DNA of 64,000 bases from Dietzia sp. JS16-p6b (GTDB taxonomy: Bacteria; Actinomycetota; Actinomycetes; Mycobacteriales; Mycobacteriaceae): assembly GCF_003052165.1 (NCBI RefSeq), contig NZ_CP024869.1, forward strand, positions 3,258,001 through 3,322,000, in the 5' to 3' direction. Made by a program: the position numbers and the translations under genes. Below the pieces are notes generated by a model. The model was not told the DNA's origin. It saw nothing but the letters and a program-made list of their open reading frames with translations, and made no database searches. Below, one piece after another: positions 7,986 through 15,316 of the stretch; position 1 is the stretch's first letter; every line of letters starts with the position of its first letter.

Positions 7986-9130
7986 CGGGGGCCCTCCCCT
8001 GAGCTGCGGACGGTGCCGGACGGCGCCTGACGCAGCGCGGTGGGCACGGTGGGATCGTCCTTGAACAGGCGCTTACCGGCCCAGAGACTCACGTAGACGA
8101 GCCCGATCAGGACCGGGACCTCGATCAGCGGCCCGACCACGCCCGCGAGTGCCTGGCCGGAGGTCACGCCCCAGGTCCCGATGCTCACGGCGATCGCCAG
8201 TTCGAAGTTGTTGCCCGCGGCGGTGAACGCGACCGCGGTGGACTTGGCGTAGTTCAGGCCCGACGCCCGCGCCGCGAGCAGGCTGCCGCCGAACATGAGC
8301 ACGAAGTACGCGAGCAGCGGCAGGGCGATCCGAGCCACGTCGAGCGGGTTGGCCATGATCGCGTCGCCCTGGAACGCGAAGAGCACGACGATGGTGAACA
8401 GCAGCCCGTAGAGCGCCCACGGGCCGATCTTCGGCAGGAACGTCTCCTCGTACCACTCGCGACCCCTGACCTTCTCGCCGTAGTACCTGGTGAGGAACCC
8501 CGCGACGAGGGGTATGCCGAGGAAGACCAGTACGCTCAGCGCGATCGCCCACACCGAGAACTGTGCGGTCGTGGTCTCCAGCCCGAGCCATCCGGGGAGG
8601 ACCTGGAGGTAGAACCAGCCGAGGCCGGCGAACGCGATGACCTGGAACACCGAGTTGAGCGCCACGAGGACGGCGGCGGCCTCCCGGTCCCCGCAGGCGA
8701 GGTCGTTCCAGATGAAGACCATGGCGATACACCGGGCCAGGCCGACGATGATGAGCCCCGTCCGGTACTCGGGCAGGTCGGGCAGCATGAGCCAGGCCAG
8801 GGTGAACATCAGCGCGGGTCCGACCAGCCAGTTGAGCGCGAGCGAGAGGACGAGGAGCCTGCGGTCCCCTGTGACCCGGTGGGTCTCGTCGTAACGGACC
8901 TTCGCCAGGACGGGGTACATCATGATGAGCAGTCCGAGCGCGATGGGCAGGGAGACATCCGCCACCTTGACGCTCTCGAGCACCCCGGCGATACCGGGGA
9001 CGGTCCGACCGAGCAGGAGCCCCGCCGCCATGGCCAGGAGTATCCACACCGCGAGGTAGCGGTCGAGGAAGGACAGTCTGGCGGCGACGTGCTCGCCGGG
9101 ATCGGCCGGGGCCGAGACCTGGGTGCTCAT
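7982..9130 (-). CDS. acr3: ACR3 family arsenite efflux transporter
   Basis: This 382-residue protein with about ten membrane segments exports arsenite (and possibly antimonite) across the cytoplasmic membrane. The ACR3 signatures FIWNDLACGDREAAAVLVALNS, with the conserved Cys, and TAAGNNFELAIAV are intact. ATG 9130 was chosen because it lies 7 bases after a TAGGGT -10 box with TTGACC at 17-bp spacing, a strong leaderless promoter. An in-frame ATG at 9166 lies upstream of that -10 box. arsC follows with a GTGA overlap. The divergent neighbour is arsR, and an ArsR-like operator overlaps the -35 box. Confidence 0.93.
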   Translation of the reverse strand: MSTQVSAPADPGEHVAARLSFLDRYLAVWILLAMAAGLLLGRTVPGIAGVLESVKVADVSLPIALGLLIMMYPVLAKVRYDETHRVTGDRRLLVLSLALNWLVGPALMFTLAWLMLPDLPEYRTGLIIVGLARCIAMVFIWNDLACGDREAAAVLVALNSVFQVIAFAGLGWFYLQVLPGWLGLETTTAQFSVWAIALSVLVFLGIPLVAGFLTRYYGEKVRGREWYEETFLPKIGPWALYGLLFTIVVLFAFQGDAIMANPLDVARIALPLLAYFVLMFGGSLLAARASGLNYAKSTAVAFTAAGNNFELAIAVSIGTWGVTSGQALAGVVGPLIEVPVLIGLVYVSLWAGKRLFKDDPTVPTALRQAPSGTVRSSGEGPR

Positions 9131-9137
9131 GCCGTCG

Positions 9138-9166
9138 ACCCTATGGGATTCATCGACGGTGGTCAA
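9138..9166 (-). promoter_or_regulatory. acr3 promoter
   Basis: On the minus strand TTGACC (9161-9166) and TAGGGT (9138-9143) are separated by exactly 17 bases, and the acr3 ATG follows 7 bases later. This is the best -35/-10 pair seen in the window and implies a leaderless acr3 mRNA. The -35 box lies inside the putative ArsR operator. Confidence 0.7.
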
Positions 9167-9168
9167 TG
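9151..9168. promoter_or_regulatory. putative ArsR operator between acr3 and arsR
   Basis: CATCGA-N6-TCAATG is an imperfect inverted repeat with the same 6-6-6 layout as the sites at 13457, 15270 and 10326. It covers the acr3 -35 box and lies about 30 bases upstream of the arsR -10 box, so bound ArsR could repress both directions. Confidence 0.6.
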
Positions 9169-9209
9169 TGTCCTACCGCGGCGGCACACCGGCCGGGTAC
9201 CCTTCGGTC

Positions 9210-9584
9210 ATGACCTCGCAGGAGCTCGGCACCGTCGCCGTCGCGGATGCCTCGTGCTGTATCGCCGGCGCGAACGGCCCCCTCGGCCAGGCCGAGGCGG
9301 AGGCCGCGGCGGCCCGGTTCAAGGCGCTCGCCGATCCCATGCGCTTGCGACTGCTCTCCCACATCGCGGCGGCGGAGTGCACCGACGTGTGCGTCTGCAC
9401 GCTGACCGAGCCGCTGGGCATCACGCAACCCACGGTGAGCCACCACATGAAGAAGCTGGTCGAGGCGGGCCTGGTCACCAGGGAGCAGCGGGGCCGCATG
9501 GCGCACTACAGCATCGTGCCGGAGGCGTTCGCTCAGATCCGCGACATCGTGGACGTCCGGGGGCTCCGTGCCCCTGACACCTAG
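9210..9584 (+). CDS. arsR: ArsR family arsenic-responsive repressor
   Basis: This 124-residue winged-helix protein has the ArsR core from RFKALADPMRLRLLSHI to the recognition helix ITQPTVSHHMKKLVEAGLV. Candidate metalloid ligands are the pair Cys16-Cys17 near the N-terminus and Cys57, Cys61 and Cys63 just before the recognition helix. This layout resembles the Corynebacterium type, which uses an N-terminal Cys pair plus a central Cys, and differs from the E. coli CVC-only arrangement. The ATG stands 6 bases after a TACCCT box (9198-9203), which suggests a leaderless message. It probably represses itself, acr3-arsC and the other ars units that share its operator. Confidence 0.92.
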   Translation: MTSQELGTVAVADASCCIAGANGPLGQAEAEAAAARFKALADPMRLRLLSHIAAAECTDVCVCTLTEPLGITQPTVSHHMKKLVEAGLVTREQRGRMAHYSIVPEAFAQIRDIVDVRGLRAPDT

Positions 9585-9590
9585 ATCAGC

Positions 9591-10307
9591 TCAGGATGCT
9601 CCCACCACTTTGTCCGCGCCATGTGATCCCGTGAGTCCCGAGGCGGGCGAGCGCGTCGTGGCGACGATCTCCGGCAGGGCCCGGCGGACCCGGGAGTCGA
9701 TGTCGTCCCGGATGGACCGCACCCGATCGAGATCCTGCCCGGCGGGATCCGAGACGTCCCAGTCCAGGTATCGCTTGCCCGGATAGACGGCGCACGCGTC
9801 CCCGCACCCCATGGAGATCACCACGTCGGCGGCCGCCACCACGTCGTCGGTGAGGGGCTTGGGGTACTCCTTGCCCAGGTCGAGGCCCATCTCCGCCATC
9901 ACGGCCGCGCAGTTCTCGTCGATCCCGGAGCCGGGCAGCGATCCGGCGGACCGCACGTGCACACGCCCCTCGGAGCGGTGCGCCATGAGCGCGGCCGCCA
10001 TCTGCGAACGACCCGAGTTCTGTACGCAGATGAAGAGCACCTCAGGGACGTCCTTGGCCACTGCTCCGTCAGCCTGGGCGAGCGCCTTGAGCCGGTCGGT
10101 GGCGAATCGCCGGGCGATGGAGGGCAGGTGCGCCGTGACCCGCGCGGTGCGGCGGAGCGAGGCGTACGACTCGAAGACCACGCGCTCGACGGTCTGCGGA
10201 CTGAACACGCCCTCGTAGTGTCGGGCCAGCTCTCGGGCATCGCGCTGGAGTTGCGTCTGGGGCATGAGCAGCTCGGGCAGCGGAGCGTCGTGCACGGATC
10301 GGGACAT
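9591..10307 (-). CDS. arsC: arsenate reductase with N-terminal three-helix domain
   Basis: This 238-residue protein has two parts. Residues 1 to about 95 are helical (ELARHYEGVFSPQTVERVV, then SIARRFATDRLKALAQ) and resemble the three-helix dimerisation domain fused to some actinobacterial arsenate reductases. The rest is a full LMW-phosphatase-type ArsC with the P-loop ICVQNSGRS (CX5RS intact), the central GCGDACAVYPGKRYLDW and the Asp loop SDPAG. It should reduce arsenate to arsenite, in actinobacteria usually with mycothiol and mycoredoxin. ATG 10307 was chosen for its GGAGG 6 bases upstream. It ends 6 bases from convergent arsR. Two overlapping ArsR-like operators lie upstream. Confidence 0.92.
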   Translation of the reverse strand: MSRSVHDAPLPELLMPQTQLQRDARELARHYEGVFSPQTVERVVFESYASLRRTARVTAHLPSIARRFATDRLKALAQADGAVAKDVPEVLFICVQNSGRSQMAAALMAHRSEGRVHVRSAGSLPGSGIDENCAAVMAEMGLDLGKEYPKPLTDDVVAAADVVISMGCGDACAVYPGKRYLDWDVSDPAGQDLDRVRSIRDDIDSRVRRALPEIVATTRSPASGLTGSHGADKVVGAS

Positions 10308-10325
10308 GTCGGCCTCCAAGCCTCG

Positions 10326-10359
10326 TATCGACATCCATCAATATAGACGGCCATCGATA
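10326..10359. promoter_or_regulatory. two overlapping putative ArsR operators upstream of arsC
   Basis: TATCGA-N6-TCAATA (10326-10343) and TATAGA-N6-TCGATA (10342-10359) share two bases and are offset by 16 bp. A TATATT -10 box on the minus strand (10340-10345) lies across their junction, with TTCCGG 17 bases upstream. The arrangement suggests tight repression by two ArsR dimers. Confidence 0.6.
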
Positions 10360-10405
10360 CTTCCGGAAGCAGGGCCGGAGGGATTCGCTCGGGACCGGCC
10401 CGCAC

Positions 10406-11920
10406 TCAGTGCCCGGCGCCGAGCCTGCCCGAGAGCTTGTCGAGCCGCTCCTTGCTGGCACCGTCGAGTCCGATCACCGTGAGGGTCTTGCCCTTGGCCG
10501 CGTACTTCTGCTGCACGGCGTCGAGCGTGGCGACGGTCGAGGCGTCCCAGATGTCGGCGTCGGTGAGATCGAGTACCACGTGCTCGGGGTCGCCGGAGTA
10601 GTCGAACCGGTACACGAGGTCGTTGCTGGACGCCCAGAACAGCTCGCCCGTGACCCGGTAGGTGCGGGTGTCGACCGCCCCGTCGTGGTCCGCGTCGAGC
10701 TCGGCGACCTTCTCGATGGTCGTCATGTGCGCGACCCGGCGCGCGAACATGATCATCGCCGTGACCACCCCCAGGATCACGCCGATCGCGAGGTTGTGGG
10801 TCCACACCGTCGCCGCCACGGTGACGACCATGACGAGCGTCTCCGACAGCGGCATCAGCCGCAGGGTCCGGGGATGGATCGAGTGCCAGTCCATGGTCCC
10901 CACCGAGACCATGATCATCACCGCGACCAGGGCGGCCATCGGGATCAGTCCGACGACGTCGCCCAGGACGACGACGAGGACCAGCAGGAACACGCCGGCG
11001 AGCAGGGTGGACAGCCGCGTCCGTGCGCCCGAGGCCTTGACGTTGATCATCGTCTGCCCGATCATCGCGCAGCCGCCCATCCCGCCGAAGAAACCGGTGA
11101 CGAGGTTGGCGACGCCCTGACCCCAGCCCTCACGCGTCTTGTCGGAGTGCGTTTCCGTGATGTCGTCGACCAACTTGGCCGTCATCAGCGACTCCATGAG
11201 CCCCACGAGCGCCATGGCGAGCGCGTAGGGGGCGATGATCTGCAGCGTCTCCAGGGTGAGCGGCACGTCCGGCAGCAGGAGGGTCGGCAGCGACCCGGGC
11301 AACTCGCCCTGGTCGTGCACATTCGGGACGGTCCACCCCACCCAGACCACCACGATCGTCAGGGCCACGATCGCGATCAGGGGCGCGGGGATGACCGTCG
11401 TGAGCCTCGGAAAGAACACGAGGACGAGCAGCCCCACCGCCATTAGCGGGTACACCAGCCACGGCACGCCCACCAGGTGCGGGATCTGGGCGGAGAAGAT
11501 GAGGATCGCGAGCGCGTTGACGAATCCGACCATCACCGATCGTGGGATGAACCGCATCAGCCTCGCAACCCCGAACACGCTCAGCAGCACCTGCAGCACC
11601 CCGGCCAGGAGGACCGTGGCGATGAGGTAGTCCAGTCCGTGCTCGAGCACGACCGGCGCCACGACGAGCGCGATCGCTCCCGTGGCCGCCGAGATCATCG
11701 CCGGGCGCCCTCCGGTGAAGGCGATCGTGACCGCCATGGTGAAGGACGCGAACAGACCGACCCGGGGGTCGACGCCCGCGAGGATGGAGAACGAGATCGC
11801 CTCCGGGATGAGCGCGAGGGCCACCACGAGGCCGGCGAGCACCTCGGTGCGCAGCCGGGCGGGGGAGGAGAACGCGGCGCGGAACGAGGGCAGCACGCCG
11901 GTCGGGAACTCGGTGCTCAC
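10406..11920 (-). CDS. SulP family inorganic anion transporter with STAS domain
   Basis: This 504-residue protein has a SulP membrane core (residues about 20-390; LVVALALIPEAISFSILAGVDPRVGLF and the GGMGGCAMIGQTMINVKASG block) and a C-terminal STAS domain (about 410-500; HVVLDLTDADIWDASTVATLDAVQ). SulP proteins move sulfate, bicarbonate or related anions. The GTG start has AGGTG 5 bases upstream. It lies inside the ars island but has no ArsR-type operator; a divergent MerR regulator shares its upstream region with a perfect palindrome. An arsenate- or sulfate-related role is only suggested by position. Confidence 0.9.
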   Translation of the reverse strand: MSTEFPTGVLPSFRAAFSSPARLRTEVLAGLVVALALIPEAISFSILAGVDPRVGLFASFTMAVTIAFTGGRPAMISAATGAIALVVAPVVLEHGLDYLIATVLLAGVLQVLLSVFGVARLMRFIPRSVMVGFVNALAILIFSAQIPHLVGVPWLVYPLMAVGLLVLVFFPRLTTVIPAPLIAIVALTIVVVWVGWTVPNVHDQGELPGSLPTLLLPDVPLTLETLQIIAPYALAMALVGLMESLMTAKLVDDITETHSDKTREGWGQGVANLVTGFFGGMGGCAMIGQTMINVKASGARTRLSTLLAGVFLLVLVVVLGDVVGLIPMAALVAVMIMVSVGTMDWHSIHPRTLRLMPLSETLVMVVTVAATVWTHNLAIGVILGVVTAMIMFARRVAHMTTIEKVAELDADHDGAVDTRTYRVTGELFWASSNDLVYRFDYSGDPEHVVLDLTDADIWDASTVATLDAVQQKYAAKGKTLTVIGLDGASKERLDKLSGRLGAGH

Positions 11921-11944
11921 GGATCACCTACAGTCGGGGACATG

Positions 11945-11965
11945 ACTCTCACACGGCGTGAGAGT
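11945..11965. promoter_or_regulatory. perfect palindrome, probable MerR operator
   Basis: ACTCTCAC and GTGAGAGT form a perfect 8-bp inverted repeat with a 5-base spacer in the 100-base gap between the sulP and merR starts. Size and placement fit the operator of a MerR protein controlling one or both genes. Confidence 0.65.
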
Positions 11966-12020
11966 AGAAAGCTACCGTAACGGGAGAGTTGTGGGCGGGC
12001 CAAGTCACGGCGAGCAGACC

Positions 12021-12374
12021 ATGAAGATCGGTGAGGTCGCCGAGCGCACCGCGCTGTCGATCCGGAGCCTGCGGCACTACGACGAACTCGGCCTGGTCAG
12101 CCCCTCCGCGCACTCCCCGGGAGGGTTCCGCCTGTACACGCCGGAGGACGTCGAGCGACTCCTGCTCATCCGCCGGATGAAGCCCCTGGGGTTCAGTCTG
12201 GATCGGATGCGCGACTTCTGCCGGGCCCTGGACCGCCGAGCCGACGACCCGGCGGGATCGGCGGCGCTGATCGCCGAGATCGAGGCGGAGGCCACCGAGC
12301 GCCTGGAGCGCCTTCGGACCCACCTGGGGTACGCGGAGGAGTTCGTCGAGATCGTCTCGCGCCTCAGGGCCTGA
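12021..12374 (+). CDS. MerR family transcriptional regulator
   Basis: This 117-residue regulator has the MerR helix-turn-helix at its N-terminus (MKIGEVAERTALSIRSLRHYDELGL) and wing GFRLYTPEDVERLLLIRRMKPLGFSL, followed by a dimerisation helix ending at VSRLRA. There is only one Cys (in DFCRAL) and no metal-binding loop like that of MerR, CueR or ZntR, so a metal signal is unlikely from sequence alone. ATG 12021 begins at the conserved MKIGEVA; the frame is open from 11958 without similarity. It is divergent from sulP across a perfect palindrome and ends flush against convergent arsO. Confidence 0.9.
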   Translation: MKIGEVAERTALSIRSLRHYDELGLVSPSAHSPGGFRLYTPEDVERLLLIRRMKPLGFSLDRMRDFCRALDRRADDPAGSAALIAEIEAEATERLERLRTHLGYAEEFVEIVSRLRA

Positions 12375-13418
12375 TCACCGGCCGAGAGCTGCGGCCACCG
12401 CCGCCTTCGCCCACTGACCGACCCCGATGAGGGTCGCCGATGCCGCGCCACACCAGTCGCCGTAGCCGAGCAGGAACAGTCCGGGCACGTCCGGGACCGC
12501 GGGCCCGTCAGTCACCACCCGGCCGCCGGCCCGCGACAGTCCCAGGCCGCGGAGGTGCCCGAGAGCCGGGCGGAATCCGGTGCACCAGATCACCGCGTCG
12601 ACCGCCTCACGTCGGCCGTCGTCCCACTCCACCCCGCCGGGGTGGAACCGGTCGAACATCGGGGTGGCCACGAGCAGGCCCGCGTCGCGGGCGGCGCGCA
12701 CCGGGGGGACGACGACGATGTCGCCCAACTCCGCGACACCGCGGCCGCTCCCGGACCGGACCGAGGCGGTGGCGACCCGGAACAACTCCCGTCCGTCGAC
12801 GTGGTCGGGCAGATAGCGCGGGGGCCCGGCGGTGCACCAGATCAGTTCGCCGTCGCTCTGCTGCAGATGTCCGGCGAGGTCGGCGGCGATCTGCGCGCCC
12901 GAGTTCGCACCACCCACCACCACGACGCGCCGACCGTCGAACGGCTCCGGACCCCGGTAGCCGGCACTGTGGATCTGGTGGCCCCGGAAACCCCCGACGC
13001 CCGGACAGGTCGGCACGAACGGCCTCGACCACGTCCCGGTGGCACTGATCACCGCGCGAGCACGCCACCGGCGGCCGTCGGCGGCACGGACGACGAACCC
13101 GTCCGGATCGTCCCGCTCCACGGCCACGATCCGGACCCCGCGCCGGACGGGTAGCCCGTAGTACTCCTCGTACCCGCGCAGATACTCCACCACGTGGGCC
13201 GCGTCGGGGTTCCCGTCGTCCGTCCGGTGCATCCTGCGACCCGGGAGGGACGAGTAGTCGGCGGGCGAGAACAGTCGCAGCGAGGGCCAGGTGTGCGGCC
13301 ACGCACCCCCCGGTCCGTCGGACGCGTCGAGGATCTCGAAGTTCGCGCCGGCGCGGGTGAGATGGAAACCGGCGGCCAGGCCGGCCTGGCCGCCTCCGAT
13401 CACCACGACGTCCCTCAC
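12375..13418 (-). CDS. arsO: ArsO-type flavin-containing monooxygenase
   Basis: The 347-residue enzyme has an N-terminal FAD loop VVVIGGGQAGLAAGFHL and a second dinucleotide loop VVVVGGANSGAQIAADL near residue 165. The short ATG-like motif GTWSRPFVP lies between them. The protein matches ArsO, a putative NAD(P)H-dependent monooxygenase found in ars operons whose reaction is not settled. GTG 13418 was chosen because it lies at the FAD strand and has GAGGGGG upstream; a much longer open frame to 14273 only mirrors the opposite-strand arsP gene. It is divergent from arsP across an ArsR-like operator. Confidence 0.88.
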   Translation of the reverse strand: MRDVVVIGGGQAGLAAGFHLTRAGANFEILDASDGPGGAWPHTWPSLRLFSPADYSSLPGRRMHRTDDGNPDAAHVVEYLRGYEEYYGLPVRRGVRIVAVERDDPDGFVVRAADGRRWRARAVISATGTWSRPFVPTCPGVGGFRGHQIHSAGYRGPEPFDGRRVVVVGGANSGAQIAADLAGHLQQSDGELIWCTAGPPRYLPDHVDGRELFRVATASVRSGSGRGVAELGDIVVVPPVRAARDAGLLVATPMFDRFHPGGVEWDDGRREAVDAVIWCTGFRPALGHLRGLGLSRAGGRVVTDGPAVPDVPGLFLLGYGDWCGAASATLIGVGQWAKAAVAAALGR

Positions 13419-13456
13419 CCCGCCCGACCCCCTCTCATCACCCCCTGAACAGTTCC

Positions 13457-13474
13457 TATCGACCCTCATCGATA
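13457..13474. promoter_or_regulatory. putative ArsR operator between arsO and arsP
   Basis: TATCGA-N6-TCGATA is a perfect 6-bp inverted repeat with a 6-base spacer. It covers the likely -35 region of the leaderless arsP promoter (TACAGT at 13482-13487, 6 bases before the ATG) and can also act on divergent arsO. Confidence 0.7.
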
Positions 13475-13493
13475 CCAATCCTACAGTGGAGGT

Positions 13494-14585
13494 ATGACCT
13501 CGTTGCCCGCCTCCGCGACCGGCCCGTCCGGCCCGGAGAACGACACCCCGGACACCGACACCGGTGCCCGTGAGCAGCGTCGGCTCGTGTCGGCGCTCGC
13601 GCTGGCCGCGGTGTCCTGGGTGGCCCTGTGGGTGGCCAACGAGTGGTTCTGGGACGCGGCCGTCGGCTGGCTCGGACTCGACCTCGCCGACCGCGCGATC
13701 GGTGCCGTGCACTTCTTCCTCTACGACACCGTCAAGATCGTCCTCCTGCTCCTCGGGCTGATGTTCCTGGTGGGCATGCTCCGGGCGAGCCTCGACCTCG
13801 ACCGCGCGCGGGACTGGCTCGAGGGCCGGGGGCTGTTCGTCGGCCTCACGCTGGCCATCGTGCTCGGCGTGGTGACCCCCTTCTGCTCCTGCAGCTCGAT
13901 CCCACTGTTCATCGGCTTCGTGGCCGCGGGGATCCCGCTCTCGGTCACCCTCACCTTCCTCATCGCCTCCCCGCTCATCAGCGAGATCGCGGCCATCATG
14001 ATCGGCGAGATGTTCGGGTGGCACATCGCCGCCGCCTACGTCGGCGCCGGCGCCGCCATCGCCTTCGTCGCGGGATGGGCCCTGTCCCGGTTCCGGCTCG
14101 ACAGGTGGGTCGACGACGTCGTCTTCACCACCCGCGTCGCCGTACTCCGCGCGGACGGCCACGTGCCCTCGCTGCGCGAACGGGTGGACGCCGCTCTCGG
14201 CGAATCCCGCGACATCCTCCGTAGCGTGTGGATCTGGGTGGTGGTGGGCGTCGGCGTCGGCGCGGTGATCCACGGCTGGGTCCCCGAGGACTTCTTCCTC
14301 CGCTGGGCTGGCCCGGACAACCCACTGGCGGTGCTCGTGGCCACCCTCGCGGGGATCCCGCTCTACGTCAACGGAGCCGGGGTCGTGCCGATCGCCGAGG
14401 CACTGTGGGCCAAGGGCATGAGCCTGGGCACCGTCATGGCGTTCATCATGAGCTCGATCGCGCTGTCGATCCCCCAGGCGATCATGCTCAGGCGGGTCAT
14501 GCGGCCACCACTGCTCGCACTGTTCTTCGCCGTCGTGGCGGCCGGCATCCTCGCCATCGGCCTACTGTTCAACGTGATCGCCTGA
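13494..14585 (+). CDS. arsP: ArsP-type permease
   Basis: This 363-residue protein with about eight to ten membrane segments belongs to the permease family that includes ArsP, an exporter of trivalent organoarsenicals such as methylarsenite and roxarsone derivatives. The conserved motif TPFCSCSSIPLFIGFVAAGIP near residue 125 carries the family's cysteines, and IPLYVNGAGVVPI repeats the pattern in the second half. The GGAGG directly before the ATG is too close to act as a ribosome binding site; a TACAGT -10 box 6 bases before the ATG suggests a leaderless message. A thioredoxin-like protein follows 20 bases downstream. Substrate specificity is inferred from context and family. Confidence 0.88.
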   Translation: MTSLPASATGPSGPENDTPDTDTGAREQRRLVSALALAAVSWVALWVANEWFWDAAVGWLGLDLADRAIGAVHFFLYDTVKIVLLLLGLMFLVGMLRASLDLDRARDWLEGRGLFVGLTLAIVLGVVTPFCSCSSIPLFIGFVAAGIPLSVTLTFLIASPLISEIAAIMIGEMFGWHIAAAYVGAGAAIAFVAGWALSRFRLDRWVDDVVFTTRVAVLRADGHVPSLRERVDAALGESRDILRSVWIWVVVGVGVGAVIHGWVPEDFFLRWAGPDNPLAVLVATLAGIPLYVNGAGVVPIAEALWAKGMSLGTVMAFIMSSIALSIPQAIMLRRVMRPPLLALFFAVVAAGILAIGLLFNVIA

Positions 14586-14605
14586 CCCCGGATGCAGGAG
14601 GAACC

Positions 14606-14842
14606 ATGATCGTCAAGGTGCTCGGGCCCGGATGCCGCAACTGCCACACCCTCGTCACCCGCACGAGGGAGGCCCTGGCAGCGCTGGGTGAGGACGCGGA
14701 GATCGTCGAGGTCACCGACGTCGGCGAGATCGCCGGCTACGGCCTCATGAAGACACCCGGGCTGGTGGTCGACGACGACCTCGTCCTGGGAGGGAAGGTG
14801 CCCACCGTCCGTCAGCTCACCGAGATCCTGCGCGGACGCTAG
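14606..14842 (+). CDS. small thioredoxin-like protein (redox-active disulfide protein)
   Basis: This 78-residue protein has a thioredoxin fold with the CxxC motif GCRNC at residues 9-13 and the cis-proline region MKTPGLVVDDDLVLGG. It belongs to the short MTH895/TM0996-like thioredoxins often found after permeases of the ArsP type. AGGAGG stands 4 bases upstream of the ATG, and arsP ends 20 bases upstream, so the two form an operon. A role in reducing or delivering arsenicals to ArsP is plausible but not shown by sequence. The stop overlaps the end of convergent arsC. Confidence 0.88.
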   Translation: MIVKVLGPGCRNCHTLVTRTREALAALGEDAEIVEVTDVGEIAGYGLMKTPGLVVDDDLVLGGKVPTVRQLTEILRGR

Positions 14843-15249
14843 ACCGGGCGCACGCCGAGCTCGGCGAGGAGTCCGGTCACCCGGCGCCTGATCTCGTCGC
14901 GGATGGGCCTGACCGCGTCGACACCCTGCCCGGCGGGGTCGTCGAGGACCCACTCGAGGTAGCGCTTGCCCGGGAATACCGGGCAGACGTCACCGCACCC
15001 CATGGTGATGCACACGTCGCTCGACCGGACCGCCCCGGTGGTGAGCACCTTCGGCGTGGCCGCCGAGATGTCGATGCCGTCCTCCGCCATCGCCTCGGCG
15101 ACGGCCGGGTTGATCGAGTCCGCTGGCGCCGACCCGGCCGAGCGGACCTCCACCGCGCCTCCGGACAGGTGCTCGGTGTAGGCCGCGGCCATCTGTGAGC
15201 GGCCCGCGTTGTGGACGCAGACGAAGAGGACGGACGGACGATCGGTCAC
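14839..15249 (-). CDS. arsC: arsenate reductase ArsC (single domain)
   Basis: This 136-residue LMW-phosphatase-type arsenate reductase has an intact P-loop VCVHNAGRS (CX5RS), the GCGDVCPVFPGKRYLEW block and the acidic loop LDDPAG. It is the most canonical of the three ArsC proteins here and lacks the N-terminal helices of the copy at 9591. It should reduce arsenate to arsenite for Acr3 to export. The GTG start has GGGGAG 5 bases upstream. A TACATT -10 box and the best operator of the set (15270-15287) lie just upstream, so arsenic control is likely. Confidence 0.93.
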   Translation of the reverse strand: MTDRPSVLFVCVHNAGRSQMAAAYTEHLSGGAVEVRSAGSAPADSINPAVAEAMAEDGIDISAATPKVLTTGAVRSSDVCITMGCGDVCPVFPGKRYLEWVLDDPAGQGVDAVRPIRDEIRRRVTGLLAELGVRPV

Positions 15250-15269
15250 GGTGACTCCCCGGCAGAATG

Positions 15270-15287
15270 TATCGACGACTGTCGATA
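15270..15287. promoter_or_regulatory. putative ArsR operator upstream of third arsC
   Basis: TATCGAC and GTCGATA form a perfect 7-bp inverted repeat around GACT, which is the same TATCGA-N6-TCGATA layout as at 13457. It overlaps the first bases of a minus-strand TACATT -10 box. Confidence 0.7.
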
Positions 15288-15316
15288 GTAGCCTCTCGGC
15301 GCCCTCACCCGGTGGG

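Noticed and set aside
13488-13493. GGAGGT before arsP as ribosome binding site
   Set aside because: It is directly against the ATG, too close to work; the TACAGT box 6 bases before the ATG suggests a leaderless start.
13419-14273. N-terminal extension of ArsO
   Set aside because: The frame is open, but this part mirrors arsP on the other strand, and the FAD motif begins at GTG 13418 with a ribosome binding site.
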